NCBI GenBank assembly: GCA_013398175.1 | Contig: VZRZ01007419.1 | Span: 390,551 to 454,550 of the forward strand | Direction of reading: 5' to 3' | Length of the DNA stretch: 64,000 nt | Source: Climacteris rufus | Taxonomy: Eukaryota; Chordata; Aves; Passeriformes; Climacteridae | The notes under the pieces: model-generated | What the model saw: only the letters and a program-made list of their open reading frames with translations | Told to the model about the DNA's origin: nothing | Database searches by the model: none | Shown: piece after piece, positions 1 through 12,793 of the stretch | How the letters are laid out: every line of letters starts with the position of its first letter | Numbering within the stretch: position 1 is the stretch's first letter | Translations under genes and position numbers: made by a program

Positions 1-254
1 CATCCTGATCCCAGTTAATCTTCACTGTCAAGAATCCCTGGCATGAGGCTCCATAGGACATTTTGGGATAAATTATGAAGGAAAGAACAACATATTGCAG
101 TGTTTTTCTCAAACCACTGAACAACCCCCAGGATCCAGAGGAAGCTGCAGAACAACAAGCAGCTGTCCCCTTACTTTATGGCAATTCTGGCAAGTGAGGC
201 AGAGGGATGAGAGAGGGGATTGGTATCTGCCTAAGTTCTCCACTAAATCTAGTC

Positions 255-330
255 AAGAATAGAAAAAAATAGTTCAGCTGGAAGGGATCTGCAGCCATCA
301 TGCAGTCCAACTGGAATATTCTCTGGCCAC
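255..330 (-). mobile_element. CR1 LINE 3' tail fragment, minus strand
   Basis: The plus strand reads like the reverse complement of an avian CR1 3' end: 'agctggaagggatctgcag' followed by 'catgcagtccaactg' matches the usual pattern of 'ggaagggacct...catctagtccaac'. Only the terminal part is recognisable. Related but eroded sequence may continue to about 430. The fragment is 5'-truncated and old, and no coding portion remains. Confidence 0.6.
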
Positions 331-3300
331 ATTACTAAATAATCTGTCTTTTACTAAGGACTCTCTATGTGCACTCGATAGCAGGGCACACATTTCTGAC
401 ACTGTTGCTTGAACAGCTTGCAATTTCTTCTGCAGGTAAGCAGAGTCTCCAGTATCCGTAACATTTCTTCATTTACATTTCAGACACTTCTTAACAAAAG
501 CAACTCAGACGAGTTTATGAAGAGCTATAATTGTTCTTGATTACTACAAAATGTAAAGCACTTTGAAATTCCTAGTCATATTTTGAAAAAATACATTATT
601 TGGAGCTATCATTTAATGTGCCAACCTTTATTCTGACACAAATATGTGCAGCTAAATAATAAAACTCTAAGTGTTGTTTCAACTTTGAATTATGACAGAC
701 CCTATTCTAGCTAGTGTAACAAGGTTCCAGTATTTTAAGGCAAATCACACTGAAACATTAATTTCTCATATCTTATCAGCAAAACAAATGCATTTTATCA
801 TCTAATACAAGAGGACTAAAAAGTGCATTATGCATATTCATGGGATTGAGGAAAGACATGCTTATTATTTTTTCCTTTTATCCCATCATTCTCATTTGTT
901 ATGTGAACAGTATCAGGCCCCACACTAGACAGCCTATTTACAAAAACAAAACAAAAACAAACAAAAAATCTATAATTTGCGTATTTGCACTGAGTTTATC
1001 TTACCGCTGTGTTCTTCTCAGTCAAGTTTTCCAGTTGTGACTCTGCTGCACTTGTGTACCTCTTTAAAGGAAGACAGTTTTAAACATTCTCTAATTCATT
1101 GGTTTCATTTGACTAAAGAACATGAGGCTTGATAGACACACGTCTGATAGTAGTTACAAGACACCAAATCTCTTACGTGCTTACGTTGCCAATGTATTAT
1201 TTAGTGAGGCATGGGGGTAAAGTATGCTTTCTGCCATACCTCTGGCTGTGCTCTGTGTGCTCACCTTACACTGCTTAGCAGTGGCAAAGGCTGAAGGCAA
1301 CAGCTTTTGTTTCAGTGTTCTTTGGCATGAAACAAAGCACCTTCCAGTAAAAAATTGTTGGTTCTTAAGTATTTGGGAAAGGTTTGGAGAAAAAGTACGA
1401 TTGGTAAGTCATAAGTCAAATGGATAATAAAGTGCTATGTATATTTAATAATTCAGACCATGTAAAGATACCCCATTCCAATGCAGCTGGCTTTCTTAAT
1501 AATAAACATAATTGCTTTTCAACAGTTTCATTGTGGACAAAAAGTACATAGTATAAATCATATACAAGAAAAAAATTAGAAGGATTTTCAAAGATCTTCC
1601 ACTCCCTTTCATTCTGTTTTTATCTACTATGTTCCAGGGCTGTTACTCTGTCTTTTTTCTCCCCTCCTGTCTCAGTCAATATATGTCCTGATCACATGTC
1701 AGCAGGTGCAGACGGCAGTCAACAGATGCTGCCTGTTGACCTTTACCCACCTCACCACTGTGGACAAACACAACTGAATTCTGGGGTAAATGGGCCACTG
1801 ATCCTGTGGGCAGGAACGTGCAGCTCAGCACAGCCAACCTAGCCTCCAGAGCTCCATTTCCAAGGAACCAGCCAGGAGGACACAGGCAGGGACAGAATGT
1901 GTTCTTCAGCCTCTCCTCAAATATGTCTCCTTAGGGACATATTTTTGGGTAGACTATGCAGTAGATAACAAAAATGTCCACTCATAGGCAGCACCTGTTT
2001 TTCATTGTTACTGTCAACTACTTGGCTAGCTTCAGGTTCTCTTGCATAGCCAGCTGGGCAGAAGTAAGTGTTCAGTCTGCTCTGGCATGTCACACTTGAT
2101 TTTCTTTGATTTACGCTTGTTTTTTAGTATTCTTTAGTATTCTTAAAGCTTTTCTGACTTTGAGGCTAAAGCTCCTTGTCCAATAGAAGTTTAAAGGACT
2201 CTTCAGCAAAATACAGGGTACACTAAGGGTACCCTCTTGTTTCCACTCTTGTGCCACTTTTTTTGCAACTCATAAAAATTGTATGAACTCTTACTTTAAA
2301 ATCAGAAGACCGTGGAATGTACAAAATAACAAATGTATTTAAAATTCCTACAAAACTCTTTTGTTTTCCCCCCCACCTCTGAAATAGTGACAAAGCTTAT
2401 ATTGGAATAAAACTTACTATGCTGCAAGTTGATTATATGTGACTTGACTTTCAGCCTACTGTTTAATGAGAGGTGGTTAAAAATCTGTGTGCAGAATCTC
2501 CTCTATTCCGCCCTTGACTGTTATATGTATTTCTCTGTAGTTAGTACACAGAATTGCCAGATCACTCTGCAGGTTCTTTCCCTCTCTCAAGTTTGATCAT
2601 GGCTAAATGACTACAAGACAACAGGGAATTAGGCCTCTTGTTTCATGGTGTGTTTTAAATGGAAGGTTCAGAAAGCTCATGGCAAATATTGCTATTGCTA
2701 TTGAAATCCCTGTTCTGAGGCTCATCCATCTCATTGCTACACGTCCATAATTTCTACCCACTCCCCCAGGTCTGCCCTTGTGAAGTGGTAGAATGCTCAT
2801 ATATACTTGTGAAGTTATTGTAATTGAACAGCCTAACTGCTGTAACTACAGAGGAACTTAAGCAATTTATTCCTTTTAGCTTTTGCTTAAGAAAATCTAT
2901 TTACTCTCTTTTTAAAATTAGGATTATGTTTTAAAATAAGAATTTACTTGATTAATATCTGCTTTTTGTCATTCCTGGTAAGTCTTCAAGCACAATAATT
3001 GTGAGGCTATTTGATGTACAGTACAGTCCTCTGAAAGTGGCTTTTTTGGTTAATCTTAGCAAAAGAGAAATTGCAGAGAAATACTACATAGACCTCTTTG
3101 CTTTTATAGACAATTGGGAAAAGAATTCAGAAGTTTGTATCTATAATGACATGAATTACAGCGACTTGGTCCTCATGGTTATGATAAAAGGTAATCTGGA
3201 GATGCACATTACCTATCTCCATTAGGCACCATCTGTTCTACATTTGTATTTGGCTGGCAACTAATAAATGTCCTTGGGAATGTATAGGAAGAGGAGGGTG

Positions 3301-6105
3301 AAGGTAAAAAGGTTTTAATGTTGAGTTTTAACAAAAAACCCCCTAATACTTTAACTAAGGAGTCTGAGTCAGATGACCTATTCAAAGTAGGATTCTTTAT
3401 TTTTTTTTTCCATACAGATAGAGCCAATGAAATGGAATTAAGGAGTTTATAACCTCATCTCTATAGTCAGTGTTCTGGGAGCCCTGAACTGCAGCCACAT
3501 ATAATTGTTATGGCTCCATCTTGGCAAGAATACATGAATCATCACAGAAAGCAGTATCATATTTTGAATTAGTGAACAAAGCAAGCTTTGGCAACATGCA
3601 TTAAATATCTGGGTGATAATCCCAGGATCACGGTATGATTCACGCCAATTGGATAACTCTTTAATCAGTCAGTTGTTTTCAAATGGAAAAATTGCAGCTG
3701 GCTAGCTTGTTGGTAAGAATATGTTGTGGCTATGTTAATAATAATTCCGTTATTATAATTCACTGAGAATAACCCTTTTGTGATTTCAAGAGACAGTGGA
3801 AGCCATTAAAAGCACAGCTGATGACAGCAGAGGGTCACCCCTCTAACTCGAGAGACCAGAGCTCACCGTGCTTAATCACTCACCCTCCATTATGGAGAAA
3901 AATATTTAGGATGCCTTAATTTTGCATTGAACATCTCTCAGGAATGGCTGGTGAGATGCCAAATGACATTATTTTCACCATGATGGATTTTCTCATAATA
4001 CTGCTGTATCTAAGCCAGAAAGGAGTTCCATAATGAGAAATCTTGAAACAAGTATATTGTAGTTATCACAGCCATCTTTCTGAGACTATCATGAGAAGGA
4101 TTTCTGGTCAAGTTTTCCACATGAAAGACAGTATTACTAAAATATATTGTTTACATTATTTCTGTTCTTTTAGTAGGTATTGTTTGCCATGAGCCTTCAT
4201 AAGGGTAAACAAAAGTTTCAGTGGAGCATTTGTTACTATTTTGAATATATGAATATTTATTATTATTACATCACATTATTATGATGAACACGAGAATATC
4301 TTTTGGAAGTGAATGCATCTGGCATTTGTACTCCCCATAGTTCAGCATGTGGGAGCTTCAGTGTGTTACAGAGTTGGTATGCTGGAATCAATCAAGGCAA
4401 TTGTAGCCTTAGTTATCAGTTTTGACATTATTAAACAAATTGAAAATGATTGGGTGATTTCAGATTTGATCCTGCATATGAACAGAGATGAAAAAGTCGC
4501 GCTTTGTTGAGGGAAGCAGAGAACAATGTGGACAGTCCCTGAACTGACCTAAGCAACTCACAAAAGATTAGTACAAAAATGAAGACTTGTCCAAGGTGCA
4601 TAGGAGACCATCTGAGTAATAGAAGAGTGATCTGCATGAAGTATTAGTTTCAAGAGAAACTTTTAAGAGAAATTAAAGGTAGAAACAAGGGCTGAAAGCC
4701 TGAAGCAGTACTTTGACATACTTGGTGCACAGATAAAAGGTGTATATAACCTGACCAGTATAGGGAGTACATGTGGCAAAAGGTGCCTAAAACTCATGTT
4801 AAGCAAAACATGATGATGCAGAGAGGGCATATCTATTATTGACCATGTTTGTATTAGGAATGGAATTTTTATATCTTAATGCTGACTGCTAAATGGTACA
4901 TGAGCTGATTCACTTTTGCTGTCACTACAGTTAAACGTAGGGAAATAACTTCTGACGTGATGAGAAGGTAAAGTCTTGGTATTGGTCATGTCAGAATGGA
5001 ATCTTTTACAGTATGACATACAAAGTTATTGATTTTTTAACTCTTTTAAACTGGATTAATCTTGTCATTTCTTCACTAGGGATTTATGGCTTGAGAGCAT
5101 CCACATTGGTGCCTGGGGTCTCCTTTGATCTCTTCTGACCACAGGAATTTTCCCACTGGGAATACTGTGTGGAAGAAGATTTATTTTTTACAAGGGTGAG
5201 GTAGGGTAGGGGGTTGAAGGGGGTATTCTTTTTTGCTTCTGTTCCCCCACAGAACAGTAGGATCACTGTAGTATGATGTACTTCCCAAGATGATGTACAT
5301 GTCCAAGAGGCACTAATAGGTTTGTGATGTTACTATTTCAGCTTGTAAGCACAAGGCTCTGCAAAAACCTCTAAAATAGGGAAGTAAATAAAATGTGAGA
5401 CATATGTGAACCTGTGCTGTCTGACGTACTTATTATGGGACCTCATAAAATACAACATTGCTGTAAATGTCTGCATATCTCTGTTTACAAGTGATTGCCA
5501 AAGGTTAAGGAGAAAGACAAATGGAAGTGAGTTAAGACAGAAATTGTCTTCTCTGATTGACACATTCTGGCTTATTTACCTCGAAGATCCATCAGAACTG
5601 GGTGTAGTACTCCAGGAAGGGTGTCATGACAGCAGAGTAGGGGGCACATCAACTTACACAGGGTTCAGATAGCACAAATTATGTGTTCTCTTTTTCTGTA
5701 TCTTTTAAAATATTCATTATTTTCAACCTAAAATTGCAAAGAAAGTACAGTTGCTTTGTAGTGAGTTTTCTAAATAAAATTTCCTCTAAAGAGTATGATA
5801 CTAAAGGGCACTCTGAAAGAGAAGGTGCTGAGTACATGCAGATAACTCACATCTGCTCTTCTAATAGGTATGTCAGAAAACTACAGCCCTTTTCCAAAGT
5901 AATAAGCTTAACAAAGTTAGACTTTACCATAGAGACTAGGGGCAAGAATTAGGCAAGGAACAGGTTTCTAGCCTCAGGATTGGCAAGCGCTGACTCAGAA
6001 AGCCAGCTGTTATTTAAAAGATTTAAGTATTCAGGATTCCTGGCAGCTTTTAGGTTTTAAAGTAGCCTGAAACAGCTTTGGTCTACTGCTTGACTTCTTT
6101 TTCAG
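331..6105. other. Unique AT-rich non-coding sequence
   Basis: No supportable gene was found in this stretch. All open frames are short (under about 90 codons), lack recognisable domains and are within chance expectation. About 1690-1900 is richer in G and C than its surroundings and has no recognised repeat family; it could be an old transposon remnant or a regulatory element. The rest is AT-rich with short A/T runs, as expected for avian intergenic or intronic DNA. Confidence 0.5.
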
Positions 6106-6260
6106 TCTTATGAATGTATTTTTTATGGTCTACTTGAAACAGCACTGAAAGATGCCTTTACCTTCTGTCAAGATGTTCTGCAAGGAACCTCTGTGTCTTT
6201 TGTCTCCATTGGATTTGCAAGAGCAGTATCAGAAGGACATGACAGCATTTACTATCTTGT
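6106..6260 (+). CDS. Candidate internal protein-coding exon, unrecognised
   Basis: A 155-base segment is preceded by a pyrimidine-rich tract ending in CAG ('cttgacttctttttcag', with a plausible branch-point sequence just upstream) and followed directly by the consensus donor GTAAGT at 6261. Only one of the three frames is open across it, giving 51 codons plus two bases. The translation begins SYECIFYGLLETALKDAFTF and ends near SEGHDSIYYL; the other two frames hit stops. I do not recognise the product. A 51-codon open stretch arises by chance fairly often in 64 kb, so the main support is the pairing of good acceptor and donor signals with the single open frame. If real, it would be one exon of a gene whose other exons lie outside the window or were not recognised. 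It could instead be a chance or decayed exon. Confidence 0.27.
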
Positions 6261-9200
6261 GTAAGTAAATCTCTGGGTCAAGACTTCTTGCGTCAGTCAT
6301 CTTCTTGTCTTTGGGCTACACTTTTCACCTTGAGAGTGAAACAGATTTCATTACTAATAGTAGAAGAAATAAATTGGTTTTCTTCTGGAGGAGATAGTGT
6401 TAATAGTGTGTAAAACTCTAAAGAGAATTTTTGATATGTTTTCAGAGTATTGCTGAGTAAGCAGGGGGAAAAGAAACCCCAGGAGGTCTCATCTTTCCAA
6501 ATAGCTTTTATGAAGCACCTGAAATTAACCTAGAGCAAAACAGTATTCTTTTTCAGATTATTGTATTTGCATTCAGAAGCATCCATATTATACTGTCCAG
6601 TTTTCAGTTATGTGCACAGTCAGTAGTTGTAGGAAGTACATGAATTTCGTGAAATAAACTCAGCAAGAAGTTTTAGGGGAGTGATTATGACAAGTTTTAC
6701 AGGTCAAAGTATCAAGCACGGGTAATGGGGGTTTTCTAACAAAAAAATGAGGGAAAGTGCACACTTCAAATACTATTATCAATGAGGATAACAACAATAG
6801 CAGCAATTTTTAACCTGGAGGAATTCTGCTGAGGAGTGAGCATGACATCATGTAACTGAATGGAAAAAGCCATAGCTAAATCAGCTGCAATTCGGAGTCA
6901 AACACATACAAATCATTAATTTGTTCTGATGGTGTTGCTGGTGGGTTTTATTTATCTTTCACTCTCTCTCTGTAAAATTTCCACTTTAATGGATGAGATA
7001 TAGGAAAGTGGTAAAGTGTAGTACTGGGAAACAAAATGTAATTTTCATTTTTATTTATACCTCTTTCTTAATCTGTGCTTTGAAATCCAATAATAAAAAG
7101 TAGAAACCAAATATGCTCATCTTTCTTTGAACAGTTTGGAGACCTTCTAGTGCACTCTTTTCATTTCTTGTTGAATCAGAGAGGAGGATTAGACAGAATG
7201 GTTGAAAAGATTGACCTTTTTATTGGCTTTCTCTGGTTGTTTAAATGTGACCATGAGAACTGTAAAATCAATGAAATCCTTTCTTTTATGTTTATCTGAA
7301 ACAAATTGCTCCTTCATTTTATGTAGATGTTGGGTGGTCACATTGCTCACACTGCAACTGTAACTTAGGAATGTAGATGTAAAATCTCATGTTTGATGCT
7401 TGTTATGATGATCTTCCATACAGAGGTACAATGCTTTTTATTGAAAATGTAATTTAAAAGCAGGTTGGCTCTTCGATTTTGACTCAAGGTACTAACATGA
7501 GTAAGATATTTTAACAAGGTTTGGGTTTATTTGTTTTGGTTTTCCCTACCCTGGTGAGCCTTACATTGATTCACCCACATTCTTGCAGCTAAATATGTGA
7601 ACTACTAACTTACCTTCACTTTTTCTCTATTCCTGATGCCTTATGCCAAATGAAATTGCAAGTTTTATCATGGGATGCCATAGTACTTCTTCCAACAAGG
7701 TCAAATAGTAACTGGCTTTTCTCTCGAACCAGAGCAATCCCACCACCCTGCCCATTAAGAGGAGTGTTTCCTTGGGCACAAAGACATCTAGTTTAATTTG
7801 CTTCATTATTGAAACTGTCTCAATGGAAGAGACAGATTTTGTGGTGTGCACCTTCTAGATGGTGGTGGTGGGGAGCTTACTTGTTCATTAGGTCTTTCCA
7901 TTAAAGAAAGATATTGTGGAAAGATATTTGCATTGAAATGCCACTGAATTAACTTTCCTGCCTCTGAGGCATTTTGCGTCCTTTCACCTTCTTCCTCATT
8001 GAATAATTTCATTATAAATCCCAGTATATTTGTTAATCTGCCAATGTTCTAACAGAGGACCTGTTTTCCAGTATATGCAATGACGTATGGTATTTTTTCT
8101 GAATGGGATTAATTTAAAACTTCAGTAACTGCTTATACTCTTCTCAGTTAAGCCTGATGTGTCCTTATTGACAAGAAAGGCAATCATAATTTTTCTAATC
8201 TGTCTTTTAATTCGTAAGGACAATGACTTCTTAGTTCTTGACTTAAGATAGATTATTTTGTGATTACTAATCAAAGTTACGGCTGATTGTTTTTTTTAGC
8301 TCACCAAAGAAATATTAGTTCTGTATAGCCACAAGAAAATTAAGGTGCTGGGAAAGGAGAAAGGAACATGTGCTCTGTGAGCCTTTACAGTGCAGTCTCC
8401 CTAGAAAGAAAAGGACAGTGATAATAGGAGATAGTAGTCCTTGGGCATGACGTGGTTAGGGTCTGCCATAGAAGACATAAGAGTGCTCTCTGGTCTCTGC
8501 TTACAGAGTAAGTATTTTTTGGGGAACTGGGGGTAGAGGGAATACTGAGCGTATCCTTTCAGCAGCATTTGTTATACTCAGTTTTAAGCAGCTCATGAAA
8601 TAATATCCAGTCTCATTAATTTTCTGTAAGACCTCCTACCTCACTGACTCAGTGCAGTGACTGTATAGGCTTGAGTTAAAATTGATTGGATGAGTGAACT
8701 CATTTACAGGGGCTAACAATCTGCTCTTTGGCATTTTTACTGCCAGTCTGTGGTATTCTTGCTTTCAACTTCCCTTCTGTATTGGAGGAAAATTATTTTA
8801 CAAGAATGTGATAAGTTTTCTGCAGTGTGTTCACAGTCCTGCAGTGGTCCTGCCAGGACTGAGACTTCTTTGAAAAGATGAAGACTGTTGTTTACAGTTC
8901 ATGGGAACATAATTTCAGACATTAGTATTAAAAAGAAACCTTAGAAATAATCCAAGAAGAGTTTAATTTTAGGATTGTGATTCTTAGCATGCATCTATTA
9001 ATTTATCTCAAAGTTTCTCTTCTGGACCTTCCTTGCCTTCCCAAACCATGCAGTGCAGCAGCAGCAATATTGTTCTGAAGCAGCTGTGCTTTGAGTGTGT
9101 CTTCTCAACCTTGTCAGCTGTGGCAGGCAATCCCCAACACAGTGCCTATTTCATTTATTTATTGCTCCAGTCCCTCTTTCATTAATTGGAAAAACCAAAT

Positions 9201-9582
9201 ATTTGGATTCACACAAACCTGTTACAGAATACTGATTTCCATGTTTTCTCTAATAAGGTTTAAGTTCAGAATGATTTTCTAAGAAAGAGACTAATAGGGA
9301 GAATACTAAATAAGGAAAAAGTAACAATTCTGTCAGTATGGCTTTCAGCTCAAATTGTTCGCAGGCTGAGGGGGTATGCGGGTACCTGAGGATTGTGGAA
9401 GGGAGAATACACCGGAGCATTTATCTTAAGAATTTAGAAATAAAAGTCTGGCTTGCGTAACACAACAAAGCTTTTAAAAGTGAAAGAGACCTAAGGCATC
9501 AATATGTAATATTTTCTGGTGAATTTGGTATTTTTTATTATGTATTCCCAGCCCTGTATTTTTGTGACCATTTGTCCTATTA
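6261..9582. other. Unique AT-rich non-coding sequence
   Basis: No gene, known repeat or RNA gene was recognised. The short open frames on both strands (for example in 7.6-8.0 kb) have no recognisable motifs. This would be intron if the candidate exon at 6106-6260 is real. Confidence 0.5.
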
Positions 9583-9587
9583 GGGGC
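9583..9587. repeat. Target-site duplication, left copy
   Basis: GGGGC lies immediately left of the LTR and is repeated exactly at 10169-10173. This supports a single clean insertion event and fixes the LTR boundaries. Confidence 0.75.
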
Positions 9588-9709
9588 TGTTGTAGTTTAA
9601 CCCCAGCCAGCAGCCAAGCCCCAGCTGCTCGCTCACTGCTCCACCAGCAGGATCGGGGAGAGAACCAAAGGGTAAAAGACAGAGAACTCAGGGATTGAGG
9701 TACAGGCAG

Positions 9710-9715
9710 TTTAAT
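9710..9715 (-). promoter_or_regulatory. LTR polyadenylation signal ATTAAA
   Basis: The minus strand reads ACATTAAACTG, matching the conserved ATTAAACTG block near the 3' side of this avian LTR family. It could end transcripts running right to left through the locus. Confidence 0.45.
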
Positions 9716-9894
9716 GTGTAAAGCAAAAGCCATGCACGCAAGCAAATCCAAACAAGACATTCTCTCACCTCTTCCCATGGGCAGGCAGGTGTTCAGCCAT
9801 CTCCAGGACAGCCAGGACTCCCCCACATGTAACAGTGACTTGGGAAGACAAATGCTGTCACTCCAAACATCCCTGTCCCCCTTCTTACCCCAGC

Positions 9895-9901
9895 TTTATA
9901 T
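9895..9901 (-). promoter_or_regulatory. LTR TATA-like box
   Basis: On the minus strand this reads ATATAAA, followed by a purine-rich stretch. It sits in the middle of the LTR at the position where this family carries its core promoter, with the polyadenylation signal about 180 bases further along the sense strand. Whether it is active is unknown. Confidence 0.45.
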
Positions 9902-10168
9902 GCTGAGCATGGCACCCTATGGGTGGGATAACTGTGTGGTCAGCTGGGGTCACTGGTCCCAGTTGTGTCTCCTCCCAGCCTTCCAAGCACGCCCAGCTTC
10001 CTCCCCAGTGTGGCCATATGAAAAGCAGAAAAGGCTTTGGGTCAGTGTAAGCCCTGAACAGAAATAACAGAAACATATTATCAACCTTGTGTTCAGCACA
10101 AATCCATGCACAGTCCCCTACCAGCTGCTGTGAAGAAAATTAACTTTACCACAGCTGAAACCAGCACA

Positions 10169-10173
10169 GGGGC
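10169..10173. repeat. Target-site duplication, right copy
   Basis: GGGGC follows the CA end of the LTR and matches 9583-9587 exactly. Confidence 0.75.
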
Positions 10174-10239
10174 TAGTCCAAACCAATAATCATGGAGGTT
10201 CAGGTTTTTAAATGAAAAAACCCCTGTCAGCTTACCCAG

Positions 10240-10470
10240 AGAATATTAGATGTGGAAGGCCCTTCCCCTACTCACACCCATAGTGTTGCAGTGGTGGCAG
10301 TGCTGCTGTTTTGTTCTCCATCACAACCCGTGCCTGTTTCAGTGACTGGGGGCACGACTGGCTGCCCCCAACCACACTGGCAGCAGCACTTCAGGAGAGG
10401 AACCCCCATCCCAGCATACAGGATGGCTGCCATGCTTTTGACTGCAGCATTCCCCACATGGGAAGCCAGA
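10240..10470. other. GC-rich patch of unknown origin
   Basis: This segment just right of the LTR is clearly richer in G and C than the flanking DNA (runs such as 'gactgggggcacgactggct'). It gives several overlapping open frames on both strands, a composition effect rather than evidence of coding. No repeat family or domain is recognised. It may be another transposon remnant or a regulatory segment. Confidence 0.35.
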
Positions 10471-12793
10471 AGCCTTTTTCTGTAAGGATTGTTTGTTTTT
10501 AGCGTACATTATCCAGCCAGACTGGGATGAAGAGTGATTTGTTATTTGGTTAAGGGCTTTGGTATAAGTGACACACCCTACCTTGTAAGAAGAAAGCCCT
10601 GAGTACAACAGTCTTCATCCCCTTCCATCTCTACAGCACCTCCTGCTAAAGCCATTCTGTCACCAGTGACTCCCAAAATAGGCTCATCTGCAGAGCTGTT
10701 GGGAAGTTGGGATTGTTGTCAGCCCAGAAATTCTGTGCTTTTAAATGCAGAGTTTGAGTGGTTTAAAATTAGTTCAGTGGAATGGTAATCAGAACCATTT
10801 ATATCTATGTGAATAAGTACTTTCCAAGGCTTGACAGCAGTTGGGCCACTCAGAGCATGTGTGCCCAAGTCCTCTAGGAGCAGTCTTCTGTTGTAAGCTC
10901 CCTGCTCTGGAGACTGTATCCCTGTAATGTTTGTAAAGAGCCTAGTGTAAAACTGCTGTGAGCCTCCTTGGAGTTTCTCTGATTTGCTGCTCCTTTGTAA
11001 AAAAAAGTGGAATCATGAAATTAGACCAATGAAATGTGAAAACTAGGAATGAGTCTTTTACAGACATTGTGATTTAACTTAGTATTTATAAAGTAAACAT
11101 ACCATTAGGATGTGACTGCTAAAAAATTCTGATTAGCTTCATATGAGAGAGATGCACAAAGAGGCAAAAAACCTGCCTAGAATGTCTGTTTTCCATTTTA
11201 TCAGTGGATGGTTAATGTCCATTTTGTTCCTTTTTTGTCACATTAGGAAATTCCTATGTAAAAGAAAAATCTGAAAGCTGGTTATGTGTACAGTCTTTTC
11301 AAGAAAAAAAATCTCAATTCGAATTCCTATATGTAGGTAATTTAGTGAGAGACAAAAACAACATAGAATAAATTCAAAGTTTGACTTTGATATGCCTTAA
11401 AGGAGAAGACACCGAGGAAAAGTGGAGTTTTTTGTCAAAAAGTAGGAATCATAGGATTCAGGGTGCCAAAGTAACATTTTTCAATACTGCTGCTGTTATT
11501 GACATTAGTAACTGCTGTGCAATGATAAGAAATACCATGTTATGGTCTGTAGAGTTGTGCATATCATGTAGCATTCTCTGCATACACCCCACTACTTGTG
11601 TGATTATTGTGTGCTGGACTTGTCAGCATCCTTAATCTGCAGGTTTATGTTAAACACATGAGATGTAACAGATGCTTTTTAAAGTAACACTTTAAAAAAC
11701 TATTTTTCTCAATTAAAGAAATTCTCTGAAATAACTTCTGGAGTTGTTGAAAGTGAAAGACATCCTTCAGGCAACAATATTGTAGGACAGATTTCTGAGT
11801 GTCTTTGAGCTCTAGCATGAGCAAATCACTTGCAGTGTCAGCAATGTGTATGTATTCTATCTGAGACTCCAGAATGTCAGGACTTTGAGGCTTCTTGAAT
11901 GCTTGAAATTTAACTCTATTAGTAAAATGTTGATCCAGTTATGTGTGCAATAAAAGTGTTGCTGGAATCTACTTATCTGTAGCTCTGTGCTGTTTTTCTC
12001 TTCACTTGCTAAACCTCCAGTGATGAGGCGCATCCTTCTTGCTAAAGAACATTCATGTTTCAGCCTGATTAACATTTTTTAAATATTCATGAAAGAGACC
12101 CAGAAATTTTGCTGACACTGTTTTTAGAAGAACTAAATGCTCTGGAGCACATATTGAATTGTATGTGGCTGCTGTAGTAGAAAAAAAATACCCTGGAGAT
12201 GTCTTTTTTTCTGGGCTCCATGACAAATTTTACGTCCATCTGCACTTTAGTTTCACAAGAACATAAATATCAAACTATTTTAACTTGCACCCAGCTGGAA
12301 TGTATATACTTTATGAGAGGAATGACTTTTTTTAACAGTACTGTATTCATAGGTTATGGATCTCATGTGGATAATAAACTTGAACCTTATATCATATCTA
12401 GTATTACATTATTGAAAAACTTGTCTTTCAGGGAAGTTTTTACATTGTGTCCTTGCTTTATGAAGACCTCAAAAAAAAGGAAAAAGTTCACCTTGTATAT
12501 GCGTGTATGTAATACTAAAAAGCCATCTAAATTTAGAAATTATGTGGGGTTCTCTTTCTATGGAAATATTAACTATCTATTTATTCATATGGAGTCTGTG
12601 GCATCTTCAGATGAGAGCAAGGAAAATATTCTATATGCTGGTCAGAATTGATTCTCCTACTTCACCAATAGAGTCATTAGCTCTGGGTTTGTCAACAAAA
12701 TACAACAAATTATTTTGCATTACAAAAATACAAAGTAACAAATATAAAACAAATATTTAAGAGTATTACAAAGTAACTTGGTGATTACAAATT
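10471..12793. other. Unique AT-rich non-coding sequence
   Basis: No repeat or gene was recognised. A plus-strand open frame of 150 codons begins at 12199, but it lacks splice context, a signal sequence or any familiar motif, and its codon content looks like translated AT-rich DNA. Confidence 0.45.

Larger units (their letters stand above)
9588..10168 (-). mobile_element. Solo LTR of an avian ERVL-type endogenous retrovirus
   Basis: The plus strand starts 'tgttgtagtttaaccccagc' and ends 'cagctgaaaccagcaca', the reverse complement of a common avian LTR whose sense strand starts near TGTCCTGGTTTCAGCTGGGA. It is about 581 bp and bounded by TG/CA. The five bases on each side are identical, GGGGC at 9583-9587 and 10169-10173, a target-site duplication of the size expected for ERVL. 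No internal retroviral region is adjacent, so this is a solo LTR left by LTR-LTR recombination. Read on the minus strand it keeps a TATA-like box and an ATTAAA signal. Open frames inside it on both strands are by-products of its GC-rich composition. Family naming is from memory. Confidence 0.88.

Noticed and set aside
9491..10067. Open frames of 111 and 117 codons on opposite strands
   Set aside because: Both lie almost wholly inside the ERVL-type LTR and arise from its GC-rich composition; LTRs of this family do not encode proteins.
12199..12651. 150-codon plus-strand open frame
   Set aside because: No recognisable motif, signal peptide or splice context; its length is within chance range for 64 kb searched in six frames.
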